Source: Catenulispora sp. EB89
GTDB taxonomy: Bacteria > Actinomycetota > Actinomycetes > Streptomycetales > Catenulisporaceae
Assembly: GCF_041261445.1 (NCBI RefSeq)
Contig: NZ_JBGCCU010000001.1
Span: 434,001-498,000, forward strand
Reading direction: 5' to 3'
DNA length: 64,000 nt
Below the pieces are notes generated by a model. It saw only the letters and a program-made list of their open reading frames with translations. It ran no database searches and had not been told where the DNA came from. A program made the translations under genes and the position numbers. This document shows, piece by piece, positions 1 to 8,274 of this stretch (position 1 is its first letter; every line of letters begins with the position of its first letter).

Positions 1-66
1 GGCGGGGAACGCCGCGTCGGCGACGTCCGGGCGCATGGCGAAGAACGCGGCGGCGCGGTCGGCCAT
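1..66 (-). CDS. 5' end of an unidentified protein (partial)
   Basis: Only the first 22 codons are in the window, running off the left edge. The ATG follows a good GAGGGAGA ribosome binding site. The visible protein begins MADRAAAFFAMRPDV, with no signal peptide. It is divergent from the sugar ABC transporter operon and shares its control region, so a role in the same glycan locus is plausible. The family cannot be named from 22 residues. Confidence 0.6.
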   Translation of the reverse strand, partial: MADRAAAFFAMRPDVADAAFPA

Positions 67-87
67 CGAGTCTCCCTCTCAGTTCAG

Positions 88-98
88 GTAACCGTTTT
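88..98. promoter_or_regulatory. operator-like repeat GTAACCGTTTT
   Basis: This is an exact 11-base copy of the element inside the plus-strand promoter, 121 bases away, placed downstream of the minus-strand promoter. One regulator could bind both copies and control the divergent genes together. Confidence 0.4.
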
Positions 99-110
99 CG
101 TAGCTCCCGG

Positions 111-139
111 AGCGTAGGTCGTCGAAGGTGCGCGGTCAA
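111..139 (-). promoter_or_regulatory. putative promoter of the leftward gene
   Basis: Read on the minus strand, TTGACC (139-134) and TACGCT (116-111) lie exactly 17 bases apart, a good actinobacterial housekeeping-type promoter. The operator-like GTAACCGTTTT at 88-98 lies just downstream of it. Confidence 0.5.
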
Positions 140-195
140 GAAGGCCACGTCCACGTCACGTGAGATCACAAGTCGGCCACGCTGACGTCGATTGC

Positions 196-224
196 TTGAC
201 GCGGGACAGTAACCGTTTTAGGTT
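196..224 (+). promoter_or_regulatory. putative promoter of the sugar ABC operon with embedded operator
   Basis: TTGACG (196-201) and TAGGTT (219-224) are separated by 17 bases. The spacer contains GTAACCGTTTT (209-219), an exact copy of the 11-mer at 88-98. A related half-site, GAAAACGCTCC, lies at 240-250. The repeated CGTTTT/AAAACG half-sites resemble those of LacI-family operators, so I infer repression by the LacI protein encoded at 8275-9357. Confidence 0.55.
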
Positions 225-285
225 CGCGTCCCGTCGCAAGAAAACGCTCCACAGACCGAATGCTCCAGAGGTTGGGAGGTACCGC

Positions 286-1245
286 ATGGCCGCAACGGCC
301 GCCGCAGCCGCCACGTCATCCGCGGCCAAGCCCCGTGACCGGACCCGCTGGGCCCGCTTCCGGCGGGACAAGGTCCTGTTGCTGATGATGCTCCCGGGCG
401 TGCTGTACTTCGGCGTCTTCCAGTACGCGGCGCAGCTCGGCAACATCATCGCCTTCAAGGACTACGTGCCCTTCGTCGGCATCAAGGACAGCGCCTGGGT
501 CGGCTTCCAGCAGTTCTCGACGCTGTTCGCCGACCCGGACTTCTGGCACGCGGTCCGCAACACCTTCGAACTGGCCCTGATCCAGCTGGTCTTCTTCTTC
601 CCGGTACCGCTGGCGCTGGCGATGTTCCTGTTCAGCCTGAGCCGGAACTGGGTGCGCAAGCTGGTGGTCAGCTTCGTCTACCTGCCGCACTTCATCTCGT
701 GGGTGGTGGTGGTCGGGCTGTTCGTGCAGGTGCTCGGACCGTCCGGGATGGTCAACAGCTTCCTGACCCACGACAGCCACCACGTCGTGGTCAACGTCTT
801 CCGCGACCCCTCCTGGTTCAAGCCGATGATGCTGATCGAGCTGATCTGGAAGGACTGCGGCTGGGGCACGATCATCTTCCTGGCCGCGCTGTACCAGGTG
901 GACGACTCGCTCTACGAGGCCGCCTCGCTCGACGGCGCCGGCTGGGCCCGCCGCACCTGGCACGTCACCCTGCCCTCGATCCGGCCGGTCATCGTGCTGC
1001 TGCTGATCCTGCGGGTCGGCGACATCCTGTCGGTCGGCTTCGACCAGGTGATGCAGCAGCGCGACACGTTCACGCCGGCCGCGGCGGAAGTGATCGACAC
1101 CTACGTCTACAACCACGGCGTCGGCAGCGGCCAGTTCTCCGTCGCGGCGGTCGCCGGCCTGCTCAAGGGGCTGGTGGCGATGGTCCTGGTGATCGGCGCC
1201 AACAAGGTCGCGCACAAGCTCGGTGAGCAGGGGGTCTACCAGTGA
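286..1245 (+). CDS. ABC transporter permease, CUT1 sugar type (LplB-like)
   Basis: This is an inner-membrane subunit of a carbohydrate importer, 319 aa. The ATG at 286 is preceded by GGGAGG at 274-279; an upstream in-frame extension lacks a ribosome binding site and would start upstream of the promoter. A basic N-terminus is followed by a first membrane segment (about residues 28-50) and several more. The permease EAA loop is visible as EAASLDGAGWARRTWHVTLP near residues 210-230, the contact site for the ATPase. The type resembles LplB/YtcQ-associated polysaccharide permeases. The stop overlaps the next permease by 4 bases. No ATPase gene is present nearby, so a shared MsiK-like ATPase is probable (inference). 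Confidence 0.9.
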   Translation: MAATAAAAATSSAAKPRDRTRWARFRRDKVLLLMMLPGVLYFGVFQYAAQLGNIIAFKDYVPFVGIKDSAWVGFQQFSTLFADPDFWHAVRNTFELALIQLVFFFPVPLALAMFLFSLSRNWVRKLVVSFVYLPHFISWVVVVGLFVQVLGPSGMVNSFLTHDSHHVVVNVFRDPSWFKPMMLIELIWKDCGWGTIIFLAALYQVDDSLYEAASLDGAGWARRTWHVTLPSIRPVIVLLLILRVGDILSVGFDQVMQQRDTFTPAAAEVIDTYVYNHGVGSGQFSVAAVAGLLKGLVAMVLVIGANKVAHKLGEQGVYQ

Positions 1246-2141
1246 GCGTCGAGAGCTCGAATCTGCGCCCGGCGTGGATGGGCCGGCCCCGGCCGGCGGT
1301 CAGCGCGCTGAAGGCGGCCACGGTCGTGGTGATCCTGGCACTGATCGCGGTGCCGTTCTGGCTGGTGTTCGCCACCTCGGTGTCCTCCGACGCCAAGGTG
1401 AACGCCAACGGCGGCTGGTCGCTGTGGCCGGACGAGCTGGACTTCTCCGCCTACACCAACGTCTTCAAGGGCGGGACCATCGGCCACGCGCTGTGGGTCT
1501 CGGTCCTGGTGACCGTGCTCGGCACCGCGCTGAGCCTGGCCTCGACGACGTTCCTGGCCTACGCGCTGTCCCGGCCGAACGTGCTGGCCGGCAAGCCGAT
1601 CCTGCTGGCCGTCCTGTTCACGTTCCTGTTCCCGGCCGGCATGATCCCGAGCTTCCTGGTGGTCACCGACCTGCACCTGTTCGACCATCTGGCCGCGCTG
1701 TTCGTCCCGGTGATGATCAACGTCTTCAACCTGGTCATCATGCGCGGCTTCTTCCAGGGCATCCCGGAGGAGCTGTACGAGGCGGCGCGGCTGGACGGCG
1801 CCGGGGATCTCAGGACCCTGTTCCGGATCGTGCTGCCGCTGTCCAAGGCGATCATCGCGGTGGTCGGCCTGTACTACGCGGTCGGCTACTGGAACGACTA
1901 CTTCCGGGCGATGCTCTACACCAACGGCGGCTCGCTGAACCCGCTGTCCACGGTGCTGCGCGGCTTCGTCATCGCCGGCAACAACCCCAACGCCGAGGCC
2001 GGCGTGGACATCACCGGCATCGCCCCGATGAAGGCGATCTCCGCCCTGGTGGTCATCGCGATCGTGCCGATCGCCGCCGCCTTCCCCTTCCTGCAGCGCT
2101 ACTTCACCAAGGGCGTCATGACCGGCGCCGTCAAGAGCTAA
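1242..2141 (+). CDS. ABC transporter permease, CUT1 sugar type (AraQ/YtcP-like)
   Basis: This is the second membrane subunit of the sugar importer, 299 aa. The GTG start overlaps the stop of the preceding permease (GTGA), showing translational coupling. It has about six membrane segments. The EAA loop reads EAARLDGAGDLRTLFRIVLP around residue 180. It is the partner of the upstream LplB-like permease; together they form the channel for an oligosaccharide delivered by the lipoprotein encoded immediately downstream. Confidence 0.9.
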   Translation: MSVESSNLRPAWMGRPRPAVSALKAATVVVILALIAVPFWLVFATSVSSDAKVNANGGWSLWPDELDFSAYTNVFKGGTIGHALWVSVLVTVLGTALSLASTTFLAYALSRPNVLAGKPILLAVLFTFLFPAGMIPSFLVVTDLHLFDHLAALFVPVMINVFNLVIMRGFFQGIPEELYEAARLDGAGDLRTLFRIVLPLSKAIIAVVGLYYAVGYWNDYFRAMLYTNGGSLNPLSTVLRGFVIAGNNPNAEAGVDITGIAPMKAISALVVIAIVPIAAAFPFLQRYFTKGVMTGAVKS

Positions 2142-2155
2142 GGAGCCGCACTGTC

Positions 2156-3826
2156 ATGCCGCAGCAGATCTCTCGCAGGACCGTCCTGCGCACCACCGGT
2201 GCCGCCGCCGTCGCGGCCGCCGCCGCTCCCGCCCTGGCGGCCTGCGGCGGGTCCAAGACCTCCTCGGGCGCCGCGCAGTCCAACGTCGACAAGAAGCTGA
2301 TGGCCTGGCCGACGTACACGCCGGTCGCCGGCCTGCACCCGGACCTGCCGGGCACCGCGGCCGGCGTGCAGGACACCTTCCTGCGCTACCCGGCGAACCT
2401 GGTCCAGTCGGTGCCGACCAAGCCCGGCGACGGGTCGAAGGTGCGGGCCCTGATCGTCACCTACGGCACGCAGCCCAAGGGTCCGGACCAGAACAAGCTG
2501 TGGAAGGCCGTCAACGACGCCGCCGGGGTGGACCTGGAGCTCACGATGGTCACCGACGCCGACTGGCAGACCAAGCTCGGCGCCATGATGGCCGCCTCGG
2601 ACCTGCCGGACATCATCATGCTGGGCCTGTACCAGCTGCCGAACGAGGCGCAGTTCCTGCAGGCCAAGTGCGAGCCGCTGGGCCAGTACCTGTCCGGGGA
2701 CGCGGGGGCGAAGGCCTACCCGAACCTGGCCGCGATCCCGCCGTACAGCTGGGACTCGGTGGGCCGTGTCGGCGGCGACTTCTACGCGATCCCGATCCAC
2801 CGGCCACGGCTGGGGAACTCGTTCTTCGCGAACTCCGACCTGTTCCAGCAGGCCGGGATCTGGAATCCGACGCCGGGCGGCCTGACGAAGGCGGAGCTGA
2901 CCGCGGGGCTGCAGAAGCTGAACACCCAGGGCCACTTCGCACTCGGGACCAACAAGGTCGCCTCGTTCGGGTACCTCACGCACTCCGGGGTGCACGGCAC
3001 GCCGAACCTGTGGTCGCTGGCCAACGGCCAGTTCACCACCGCGTACGGCACCGACGCGATGAAGGCGTCGCTGGCGACCATGGCCGACTGGTACGGCAAG
3101 GGGTTCTACGACCCGGCTGCCCTGACGGTGTCGAGCACGCAGTGCAAGACCGACTTCCAGAACGGTACCTACGTCAGCACCACCGACGGGTTCGGCGGCT
3201 TCGGCGGCTACGCGACCGCCGTGAACGAGAAGTGGAAGGTCGACTTCGTCCGGCCCTTCGACGCCGGCACCGGTGCCAAGGCGACCCCGTGGCTGACGCC
3301 GGGCTACTTCGGTTACACGGCCTTGAAGAAGGCGTCGCCGGAGCGGATCAAAATGCTGCTCGGCGTCCTGAACTTCCTGGCGGCGCCCTTCGGCTCCAAG
3401 GAGTGGGAGCTGATCAACTACGGCATCGAGGGCGTGCACTTCACCCGCGGCGCCGACGGCGGTCCGTCCAAGCCGACCGACCTGGGCAAGATCGAGAACT
3501 CGGTGAACGTGCCGTTCAAGTACGTCATGGCCGCCCCGCTGGTGAACTACCTCGCCGGAGAGCCGGAGGCGGCCAAGCGCTGCTACCAGGCGCAGGTGGA
3601 CATCGTGCCGCTCGGCGTGCCGGACCCGAGCCTGGGCATCCAGTCCGCGACCCGGAACAAGCAGTGGCCGACGCTGTTGCAGCAGATCCAGGACGGGATG
3701 AACCAGATCATCACCGGGAAGGCGGCGCTGTCGTCGTGGGACGACGTCATCAAGAAGTGGAAGAGCAGCGGCGGCGACCAGATCGCGGCCGAGCTCGGGG
3801 CCGAATTCGCGAAGACCCACAATTAG
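2156..3826 (+). CDS. extracellular sugar-binding lipoprotein of the ABC importer
   Basis: This 556-aa substrate-binding protein is exported by the Tat route and lipid-anchored. The N-terminus has the twin-arginine motif SRRTVLR, an Ala-rich core and a lipobox LAAC near residue 29. The ATG at 2156 follows AAGGAG at 2140-2145, 14 bases after the second permease. The size (over 500 aa) fits the LplA/polysaccharide-binding group rather than the approximately 430-aa simple sugar binders, so the ligand is probably an oligosaccharide. It sits between the permeases and the lyase. The 3' end is tandemly repeated (see 3813-3880). Confidence 0.88.
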   Translation: MPQQISRRTVLRTTGAAAVAAAAAPALAACGGSKTSSGAAQSNVDKKLMAWPTYTPVAGLHPDLPGTAAGVQDTFLRYPANLVQSVPTKPGDGSKVRALIVTYGTQPKGPDQNKLWKAVNDAAGVDLELTMVTDADWQTKLGAMMAASDLPDIIMLGLYQLPNEAQFLQAKCEPLGQYLSGDAGAKAYPNLAAIPPYSWDSVGRVGGDFYAIPIHRPRLGNSFFANSDLFQQAGIWNPTPGGLTKAELTAGLQKLNTQGHFALGTNKVASFGYLTHSGVHGTPNLWSLANGQFTTAYGTDAMKASLATMADWYGKGFYDPAALTVSSTQCKTDFQNGTYVSTTDGFGGFGGYATAVNEKWKVDFVRPFDAGTGAKATPWLTPGYFGYTALKKASPERIKMLLGVLNFLAAPFGSKEWELINYGIEGVHFTRGADGGPSKPTDLGKIENSVNVPFKYVMAAPLVNYLAGEPEAAKRCYQAQVDIVPLGVPDPSLGIQSATRNKQWPTLLQQIQDGMNQIITGKAALSSWDDVIKKWKSSGGDQIAAELGAEFAKTHN

Positions 3827-3880
3827 CTACAGACCCACAATTAGACACAGATCCACAATTAGACACAGACCCACAGCTGA
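3813..3880 (+). repeat. 18-bp tandem repeat spanning the stop codon of the binding-protein gene
   Basis: Units of 18 bases begin at 3813, 3831, 3849 and, diverged, at 3867. The consensus is AGACCCACAATTAGACAC. The first copy holds the real TAG stop (3824-3826); the second and third copies repeat the same stop triplet. The array fills most of the gap before the lyase gene. It looks like a slippage duplication of the gene end. Confidence 0.85.
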
Positions 3881-3892
3881 GATGATCTGCGC

Positions 3893-5593
3893 ATGAACTA
3901 CCTGGCCGCCCTGGAAGACGAAGTCCGCGACGTCGTGGCGAGGGCGGCCGGGTCCGCCGCGCCCGAGCTGACGTTCACGCTCTACCGCGAGTTCGGTGAC
4001 ACCGGACACCGCTACGGCTACGAGCATCCCTACTTCGAACGGCGCGGACGGCTGGTCGCGGCCGGCGCGGCGGCGATGTTCGACGTGCGCGCGGACGGTG
4101 TCGTGAGCGCGGACGTGCTGAGCGTCCTGGCCGACGAGCTGTGGCGGGTCTGCGACGAGTACACCTGGGCCCTGCCCGCGCACGTCTACCACGCCCGCGA
4201 CGGGGACATGCGGCGCTGCGTCGACCTGTTCGCGGCCGAGACCGCGCACAGCGTCGCCGAGCTGATCGGCCGCTTCGGGAAGCAGCTGCCCGAGGACGTG
4301 ACGATGCGCTGCCGCGAGGAACTGCTGGACCGGGTCTTCATCCCGTTCGCCGACGACCAGCGGCCGATGGCCTTCGAGAGCATGACCAACAACTGGCTCG
4401 CGGTGGTCGCCGGCGGCGTCGGGATGGCCGCGCTGGCCTTCTTCCCGGACGACGCCAAGCGGCTGGCCATGATCCTGAAGCGCGCGCAGAAGTCGCTGCG
4501 CCGCTTCATCGAGCACTACCCGGACGACGGCGGCTGCTCGGAGGGCATGGACTACTGGGTCTACGGCTTCGGGTACTTCGCCTACTTCGCCGAGGCGTGG
4601 CGCGAGCACGGCGGTCCGGATCTGTTGCTGGACAAGAAGATCCGCGAGATCGCGGCGTTCCCGTCCCGGGTCGGATTCGGCGACGGCCGGTTCCCGAGCT
4701 TCTCCGACGGCTCGGAGACCGCGGAGATCCCGACCGGGTTGATGTCGCGGCTGGTCGAACGGCTCGGGGTGCCGGTGCCGTATCTGACGGCCGTGCCGAG
4801 CTTCGCGTCGGACTTCTGCCATCGCTGGCCGCACCTCGCCAAGAACATCGAGTGGACGACCGAGCGCGTCCTGGACCAGCCGACCGCACCGGGCGTCGCG
4901 TATCTGCCGGATCTGGCCTGGGTCGTGGACCGCGGCGGCGAGGCGGAGTTCGCGGCCAAGGGCGGGCACAACGACGAGTTCCACAACCATCTGGACGTCG
5001 GGCAGTTCATCCTCCGCGGTCACGGCGAGACGCTGCTGATGGATCTGGGCGCCGGCGAGTACAACGCCGCCTACTTCGGGCCCGACCGGTATAAGGACGT
5101 TCATACCGCGGCCGAGGGCCATTCGATCCCGCTGATCGACGGCCGGGGGCAGCTGCCGGGCGCCGAGTACGCCGCGAAGGTCGAGCGCTTCGCCGAGACC
5201 GGCCAGGGTGCGATCCTCACCCTGGACCTGACCTCGGCGTACGAAGTCCCCGGGCTGCTCGCCGTCGGCCGCCGGTTCACCTGGCAGCGGCACGGCAGCC
5301 TGGTCGTGGTCGACCGGATCGAGACCGACCGCCCGATGCCTTTCGAGGAGGTCTTCATCAGCCGGATCCGGCCGGCGGTCGAGGCCGATCGCGTGGTGTG
5401 GGAAGGCGAGAAGGCGTGCTGCGTCCTCACGTGGAGCGGGCCGGTCGCGATGGCTCCCGCGCTGGAGACCGTCGAGACCACCGGTCATCGCGGAGAGCTG
5501 GAAAGCGTTTTCCGGATTCGGCTACGATGCTCCCTTGAGGCTGGTGGCAGCCGGCTGGAGTCCGTGTTCACCGTCGCGAGCAAGGAGCGTTGA
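3893..5593 (+). CDS. heparinase II/III-family polysaccharide lyase, cytoplasmic
   Basis: This 566-aa protein belongs to the heparinase II/III-like lyases, which cleave uronic-acid-containing glycans by beta-elimination. The N-terminal two-thirds is helical, as expected for the alpha/alpha toroid, with EGMDYWVYGFGYF near residue 219. The beta-sandwich part starts near residue 340 and carries the family signature GGHNDEFHNHLD with H359, H364 and H366, followed by LMDLGAGEYN. No signal peptide or lipobox is present, so it should act inside the cell on imported oligosaccharides. It stops 1 base into the DUF2264 gene, indicating coupling. The exact substrate cannot be read from sequence. Confidence 0.85.
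   Translation: MNYLAALEDEVRDVVARAAGSAAPELTFTLYREFGDTGHRYGYEHPYFERRGRLVAAGAAAMFDVRADGVVSADVLSVLADELWRVCDEYTWALPAHVYHARDGDMRRCVDLFAAETAHSVAELIGRFGKQLPEDVTMRCREELLDRVFIPFADDQRPMAFESMTNNWLAVVAGGVGMAALAFFPDDAKRLAMILKRAQKSLRRFIEHYPDDGGCSEGMDYWVYGFGYFAYFAEAWREHGGPDLLLDKKIREIAAFPSRVGFGDGRFPSFSDGSETAEIPTGLMSRLVERLGVPVPYLTAVPSFASDFCHRWPHLAKNIEWTTERVLDQPTAPGVAYLPDLAWVVDRGGEAEFAAKGGHNDEFHNHLDVGQFILRGHGETLLMDLGAGEYNAAYFGPDRYKDVHTAAEGHSIPLIDGRGQLPGAEYAAKVERFAETGQGAILTLDLTSAYEVPGLLAVGRRFTWQRHGSLVVVDRIETDRPMPFEEVFISRIRPAVEADRVVWEGEKACCVLTWSGPVAMAPALETVETTGHRGELESVFRIRLRCSLEAGGSRLESVFTVASKER
5500..5513. promoter_or_regulatory. intragenic LacI-type operator GGAAAGCGTTTTCC
   Basis: This is a near-perfect 14-base palindrome in the last 100 bases of the lyase gene, about 80 bases before the DUF2264 start. 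It closely matches the perfect palindrome at 17851-17864 and the CGTTTT half-sites around 209-250 and 9371-9390. It could be an internal operator or roadblock site for the local LacI protein. Confidence 0.4.
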
Positions 5594-7491
5594 TGGCCGG
5601 CGCGTTGGATGTCCCCGAGGACCGGAACCTGTCCGAGCACACCGGCTGGACGCGGGCCCACTGGCTCGCGCAGGCCGACTACCTGCTCGACTCCTTGAAA
5701 CCGTTCGCCTCGCCGAGTTCGGCGCGCTTCGAGCTGCCGGGCCGGCCCAGCGTCTCGGGCTTCGACTCGGACGCCTTGGAGGGCTTCGCCCGCACCTTCC
5801 TGCTCGCGGCGTGGCGGATCGTCGCCGACCGGGGCCAGGGGCCGGTCGCCGAGGACCTGATCGCCCGGTATTCCTCGGGCCTCGCCGCCGGTGCGGACGC
5901 CTCGCATCCCGAGGCCTGGCCTCGGATCCCGCAGGGCCGGCCGGGGCAGCCGATGGTCGAGGCGGCCTCGATCGCGCTGGGACTCCACTACACGCGCGAA
6001 TGGCTCTGGGACCGGCTGGACCCGCGGGCCCAGGGGCTCGTCGCCGACTGGCTCGGCGAGTTCATCGGCAATCCGACCTGGCCGAACAACTGGATGCTGT
6101 TCCAGACGGTGACCGAGGAGTTCCTGTCCTCGATCGGCGCGCGATATGAGGAGTCCGAGATCCTTCGCGGTCTCGACGCGACCGAGGAGTGGTACGTCGG
6201 CGACGGCTGGTACACCGACGGCGCCGGCCGCAACTTCGACTACTACATCGGCTGGGCCATGCACCTGTATCCGCTGGTGTGGACGCAGATGGCCGAGGGC
6301 GGGGCGCGGGGTGAGCGGGCGCTCGCGGCGCGCGAGGTCTACCGGGACCGGCTGCGCCAGTTCCTGGAGCGCTACTTCGACTTCTTCGGCTCCGACGGCG
6401 CGCCGATCCACCAGGGCCGGTCGCTGACGTACCGGTTCGCGGCCGCCGCGCCGATCTGGGTCGGGGAGATGTTCGACTGTTCCCCTTACGACGCCGGGCT
6501 TTCGCGGCGCGCGGCCAGTGGCGTGCTGAAGCACTTCGCCGAGCACGGGGCGCCGGATGCGCGCGGTCTGCTGACCCTGGGGTGGCACGAGCCGTTCCTG
6601 CCGATGGTGCAGAACTATTCGGGCCCTGCTTCGCCCTACTGGGCCTCGAAGGGTTTCATCGGCTTGATGCTCCCGGCCGACCACAGGGTGTGGACGGCGC
6701 CGGAGTCGCCGCTGCCGGTGGAGGTCGGGAACTTCGACACCTCTATCGCGCCGGTCGGCTGGGCGCTGAGCGGGACCAAGGACGACGGCGTGGTCCGGCT
6801 GCTGAACCACGGCAGCGACAAGGCCTGGCACCACACGCCGCCGTTCGCCCCGCACACCGACGTGTTCTACTCGCCGCTGGCGTTCTCGACGGTGACCGCA
6901 CCGGACACCGCGCCGGAGGCGTGGGCCAAGCGGGTCGGGAACCACGTCGCGCTGATCGCGCCGGACGGCCGGGTATCCTCGCGGGCCGTGATCGAGCCGG
7001 GTGCGACGGCCGACGGGTCCGTCTCGTCGGAGCACGTCCCGGGCTTCGAGGCCGAGCCGGACGGCGCGGTGCTGCCGATCGAGGGCGCGCGGATCTCGAC
7101 CAGGGTGTCGGTGAAGGACGGTGTCGAGACCCGGGAGCACTCGGTGACGGCGCCGGCCGGCTGGACGGTGCGCGAGGGCGGGTATCCGGTCGCGGGACCT
7201 GAAGAGCCCCTGCGTGGCGAGAACGAGAAGCTGCCCGGGGCGTTCGCGGTCAACGATCTCGGGGTGATGTCGCGGATCGAGGGCCTGAGCACGTGGACCG
7301 CGGCCGGTGTGGACACCGAACTCGGCGCGAACGCGCTGGGGGCCTTCTCGGCGACGCCGTATCTGACGGCCGAGCATCCTGGCGGCACGGTGAGTTATCT
7401 GTCGAAGGTCATGGTGTATCGGCTTCCTGATGACGGTGCCGACGACGATGTCGATGGCGGAGCTGATGGCGGAGACGGGGTCGCGGAATGA
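5593..7491 (+). CDS. DUF2264-family protein, probable glycan-processing enzyme
   Basis: This 632-aa cytoplasmic protein is of the DUF2264 type, for which I know no firmly assigned reaction. The ATG at 5593 shares one base with the stop of the lyase gene and follows AAGGAG at 5582-5587. The N-terminal 400 residues are helix-rich with aromatic motifs such as GRNFDYYIGWAMHLYPLVW and GAPIHQGRSLTYRF, reminiscent of an alpha/alpha barrel glycoside enzyme. The C-terminal 220 residues look beta-rich. No signal peptide is seen. Tight coupling with the lyase and importer suggests it acts on the same imported uronide oligosaccharide (inference). The acidic GADDDVDGGADGG tail is low complexity. Confidence 0.75.
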   Translation: MAGALDVPEDRNLSEHTGWTRAHWLAQADYLLDSLKPFASPSSARFELPGRPSVSGFDSDALEGFARTFLLAAWRIVADRGQGPVAEDLIARYSSGLAAGADASHPEAWPRIPQGRPGQPMVEAASIALGLHYTREWLWDRLDPRAQGLVADWLGEFIGNPTWPNNWMLFQTVTEEFLSSIGARYEESEILRGLDATEEWYVGDGWYTDGAGRNFDYYIGWAMHLYPLVWTQMAEGGARGERALAAREVYRDRLRQFLERYFDFFGSDGAPIHQGRSLTYRFAAAAPIWVGEMFDCSPYDAGLSRRAASGVLKHFAEHGAPDARGLLTLGWHEPFLPMVQNYSGPASPYWASKGFIGLMLPADHRVWTAPESPLPVEVGNFDTSIAPVGWALSGTKDDGVVRLLNHGSDKAWHHTPPFAPHTDVFYSPLAFSTVTAPDTAPEAWAKRVGNHVALIAPDGRVSSRAVIEPGATADGSVSSEHVPGFEAEPDGAVLPIEGARISTRVSVKDGVETREHSVTAPAGWTVREGGYPVAGPEEPLRGENEKLPGAFAVNDLGVMSRIEGLSTWTAAGVDTELGANALGAFSATPYLTAEHPGGTVSYLSKVMVYRLPDDGADDDVDGGADGGDGVAE

Positions 7492-8261
7492 GTTGGCCGT
7501 TGGCGTTCTCCACCTTGGGCTGCTCCGGGATGCCGTTGGCGGATGTCGTGGAGCTGGCGCGGTCCACAGGGTGGCTCGGGCTGGAGCTGCGCGCTGCCGA
7601 TGACGAGCCTGTGCATATCGGGTTGCCTGTGGATGAGCGGGCCGCCGCGCGGGAGTTGCTGGAGTCCGGCGGCGTCACGGTGTTGGCGGTTGCTTCATAT
7701 GTCAAAGTGGCCAGCGGTGCTGTCGGCGACGACGAGTGCGTCGCGGATGCGTTGGCGCACGCGGAACTCGCTCGGGATCTGGGGGCGCCTTTCGTGCGCG
7801 TCTTCCCTGGCGCGGAGGAGCCCGGGACGGAGGCGGACGCGCGCGCTGTGCGCCGATTGAATGCGATTGCGGCGCAATTGCCCGAAGGCGTCACGATTCT
7901 GTTGGAGACTCACGACAGTCATCCACAGGGTGTGGATATCGCGCGGGTGCTGTCGCAGGTTTCCGGTGATGTCGGGACGATCTGGGACGTCATGCATCCG
8001 TGGCGGACCGGCGAGCCGATCGCCGTCACGAAGGAAGTGCTGGCGCCGTATCTGCGGCACGTGCAGGTGAAGGACGTGCTGTCGCCGGAGGAGCGGACGC
8101 CGTTGCCGCTCGGCGAGGGCACGATCCCGCTGCCCGAGTTCTACGCCGCGTTGCGGGAGCTGGGGTATGAGGGCTGGGTGTCGTTGGAGTGGGAGTCCAA
8201 GTGGCACCCCGAGGCGGTGCCGCTGGCCGAGGCGTTGAAGGTGAAGCCGGTCTTCGGCTGA
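7488..8261 (+). CDS. sugar phosphate isomerase/epimerase (xylose isomerase-like TIM barrel)
   Basis: This 257-aa TIM barrel of the AP endonuclease 2/xylose isomerase-like family isomerises or epimerises a small sugar or keto-acid with a divalent metal. Likely metal ligands are in LLETHDSHP, TIWDVMHPW, HVQVKDVL and SLEWESKW. The ATG overlaps the DUF2264 stop by 4 bases (ATGA), making it the last gene of the six-gene operon. In the locus it would convert the monosaccharide released by the lyase into a central intermediate (inference). It converges on the LacI gene with a 13-base gap. Confidence 0.82.
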   Translation: MSWPLAFSTLGCSGMPLADVVELARSTGWLGLELRAADDEPVHIGLPVDERAAARELLESGGVTVLAVASYVKVASGAVGDDECVADALAHAELARDLGAPFVRVFPGAEEPGTEADARAVRRLNAIAAQLPEGVTILLETHDSHPQGVDIARVLSQVSGDVGTIWDVMHPWRTGEPIAVTKEVLAPYLRHVQVKDVLSPEERTPLPLGEGTIPLPEFYAALRELGYEGWVSLEWESKWHPEAVPLAEALKVKPVFG

Positions 8262-8274
8262 GGCCGTCGCCGAC

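Noticed and set aside
2138-3820. Long open frames antisense to the sugar-binding protein
   Set aside because: Antisense frames stay open because of high GC; their products are low-complexity and Arg/Gly-rich with no domains.
3813-3880. CRISPR array
   Set aside because: Units are directly contiguous with no spacers; it is a simple tandem repeat.
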